Below are positions 17,307-18,647 of a DNA stretch of 18,647 nt, piece by piece. The notes beneath the pieces were generated by a model that worked only from the letters and a program-made list of their open reading frames with translations, ran no database searches and had not been told where the DNA came from. Location: contig JADJEF010000021.1 in assembly GCA_016702335.1 (NCBI GenBank), positions 1 to 18,647 on the forward strand. Direction: 5' to 3'. The DNA comes from Rhodocyclaceae bacterium. GTDB lineage: Bacteria; Pseudomonadota; Gammaproteobacteria; Burkholderiales; Rhodocyclaceae. Numbering within the stretch: position 1 is the stretch's first letter; the number at the start of each line of letters is the position of its first letter. A program made the position numbers and the translations under genes.

Positions 17307-18647
17307 AACTTAAAAGTCAAACGTATTCACTTGTCGGGTGTCGGCGGGGCCGGGAATGCTCCGGCATTGCCAAAGTACTGGCCAACCGAGAGTTCAGTCA
17401 GCGGCTCCGACCTCGCCGACCGGGGCAATCACACAACACCTGCGCGAGCGCCGGCATTCTGGTCGGCATTGGCCACGCCGCCGAAAACGCGGCGGACGCG
17501 GATCTGCGCTCGTCGTATCGACCGGTGCGCGAACAGCACCGAGGTGGTCGTGGCCCGCCAACGCCCGCGTCCCGTGGTGCCGCGCGCGCAGATGCTGGCT
17601 GAGTTGATGCCCAGGCAGGGCATTGCCATTGCCGGAACGCATGGAAAAACCACCACCACCAGCCTGGTCGCCGGTTGTCTGGCCGAAAGCCGAACTGGAC
17701 CCGACCTTCGTTATCGGAGGCCGACTCAACTCTGCCGGTGCCAATGCGCGTCTGGGTAGCGGCGATTTCTGGTCACCGAGGCCGATGGAGTCGGATGCGT
17801 CTTTCCTGTTTCTTTCGCCCGTGCTTTCTCGTGGTCCAATATCGATGCGGATCACCCCGACACCTACGAACGTGTTTTTGGCCGCCTCAAAGTCGGCCTT
17901 TGTCGGATTCATACGGCGGCTGCCGTTTTATGTCGGTGTGGCGGTGGTGTGCAATAACGTCGAACGTGCGCGGATCATTCCGCGTGACCAAGCAGTCATT
18001 ACCTATGGAGCTAGAACGACCCAAAGCAAATACCGCGCCGGAAACATCGTCGCCGATGGTAACTTTCGCTGCGCTTTGACTGCGTACGCACCAACGGCAA
18101 GCGTGGAGCCGCCTGTCCATCATGCTCAATCTGCCCGGCCAAACACAATGTGCTCAATGCGCTGGCGGCGATTGCGGTCGCTACGGAAGTCGGCGTTGGT
18201 GACACGGCGATTATCAAGGCGCTGGCCGAGTTCAAGGGCGTGGGCCGCCGCTTTCAATCTGCGGGATGTGCCGGCGAAAGACGGCGGCGGCTTCCGTGTC
18301 ATTGACCGGCCATCACCGGTCGAGATGGCCGCGACCCTCGCGGCGGCGCGTGGTGCGTTCCCGGGCAAGCGCCTCGTGCTCGCCTTTCAGCCGCATCGCT
18401 ACTCCAGACGCGTGACTGTTTCGAGGAACTTTGTGCGTGTTTTGTCCAGCGCTGACGCCGTGGTGCTGGGCGATCGCCTACCGCGGGCGGGCTTCCCGAT
18501 TGTTTGCCGCTGACAGGCGTACGCTCCGCCAGACGGTGCGTCGCCGGCCGCGCGTGAGCGAGCCGGTATTCGTCCGAGGAACATTGCTACCATGCCGGAC
18601 GCCATCAATGTTGCCTGATGGCGATGTTGTGATCGTGATGGGCGCGG
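17303..18647 (+). CDS. murC: UDP-MurNAc:L-alanine ligase MurC, 3'-truncated by window edge, heavily frameshifted
   Basis: MurC adds L-alanine to UDP-MurNAc, the first stem-peptide step. Fragments in order over three frames: KRIHLSGVGGAG (17315 on), SGIAKVLA, SGSDLADRG, EVVVARQR, VVPRAQMLAEL, IAIAGTHGKTTTTSLVAGCL (ATP loop, about 17620-17680), DPTFVIGGRLNSAGANARLG, ESDASFLFLSPVLS, DADHPDTYERVFG, SAFVGFIRRLPFY, NALAAIAVATEVGVGDTAII, EFKGVGRRFQSA, HHPVEMAATLAAARGAFPGK, LVLAFQPHRYSR, FVRVLSSADAVVLGD, and VVIVMGA at the edge. The ATG at 17303 overlaps the murG stop. There are at least ten breaks; the first is an extra A in 17312-17315, and near 18306 about five bases of the usual DDYGHHP stretch are missing. 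Only some 15-20 codons should lie beyond the window. Confidence 0.92.

Noticed and set aside
11073..18647. Pseudogenisation of the mur/fts genes, as in a wall-less or reduced symbiont
   Set aside because: The breaks are small, homopolymer-biased and clustered by position, with full motif conservation on both sides. Real decay would also show substitutions in motifs, larger deletions and stops.
1..18647. CRISPR arrays, tRNA or rRNA genes, insertion sequences, prophage or defence genes
   Set aside because: I scanned for regular spaced repeats, cloverleaf-like segments, transposase motifs and terminal inverted repeats and saw none; gene content is core metabolism, signalling and cell-wall synthesis.

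Overview
The window reads as a GC-rich proteobacterial chromosome segment. Protein-level resemblance and gene order suggest a betaproteobacterium, perhaps of the Rhodocyclales (Azoarcus/Thauera/Accumulibacter-like). That placement is my inference from remembered family sequences; no search was run.

Layout. (1) Positions 1-2231, minus strand: a glycolate/glyoxylate block with a MOFRL-type glycerate kinase followed by glcD (glycolate oxidase FAD subunit), joined by an ATGA overlap; glcD runs off the left edge. (2) 2232-2480: divergent intergenic region with an inverted repeat and a possible 33-codon leader ORF. (3) 2481-4699, plus strand: one large c-di-GMP signalling protein, REC-DUF3369-degenerate GGDEF-EAL. 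(4) 4696-5472, minus: hyi, hydroxypyruvate isomerase, convergent with the EAL gene and sharing a CTAG that supplies both stop codons. (5) 5608-6084, minus: a small cysteine-containing protein of unknown function. (6) 6140-18647, plus: the division and cell wall (dcw) cluster in canonical order, mraZ-rsmH-ftsL-ftsI-murE-murF-mraY-murD-ftsW-murG-murC. It is preceded by a sigma70-like promoter and a clear MraZ operator, and murC is cut by the right edge just before its end.

Function. The dcw genes build UDP-MurNAc-pentapeptide (murC, murD, murE, murF), convert it to lipid I and II (mraY, murG) and supply the septal synthase pair FtsW/FtsI with its regulator FtsL. mraZ is the operon's own regulator and rsmH a 16S rRNA methyltransferase. 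GlcD, Hyi and glycerate kinase are three steps of the route from glycolate through glyoxylate, tartronate semialdehyde/hydroxypyruvate and glycerate to 2-phosphoglycerate; gcl and the semialdehyde reductase are not in the window.

Caution on quality. Most long genes here are broken by single- or two-base indels, often in short homopolymers, including genes no bacterium of this type could lose (murC-murG, mraY, ftsW). About 4.7-10.66 kb is nearly clean (one indel, in ftsI), while both flanks are dense with breaks. I read this as uncorrected sequencing or assembly error, not gene decay. I therefore report each gene as one CDS across its frameshifts, with the breaks I could place. I did not find a new defence, mobile or CRISPR system; the more interesting items are regulatory details.
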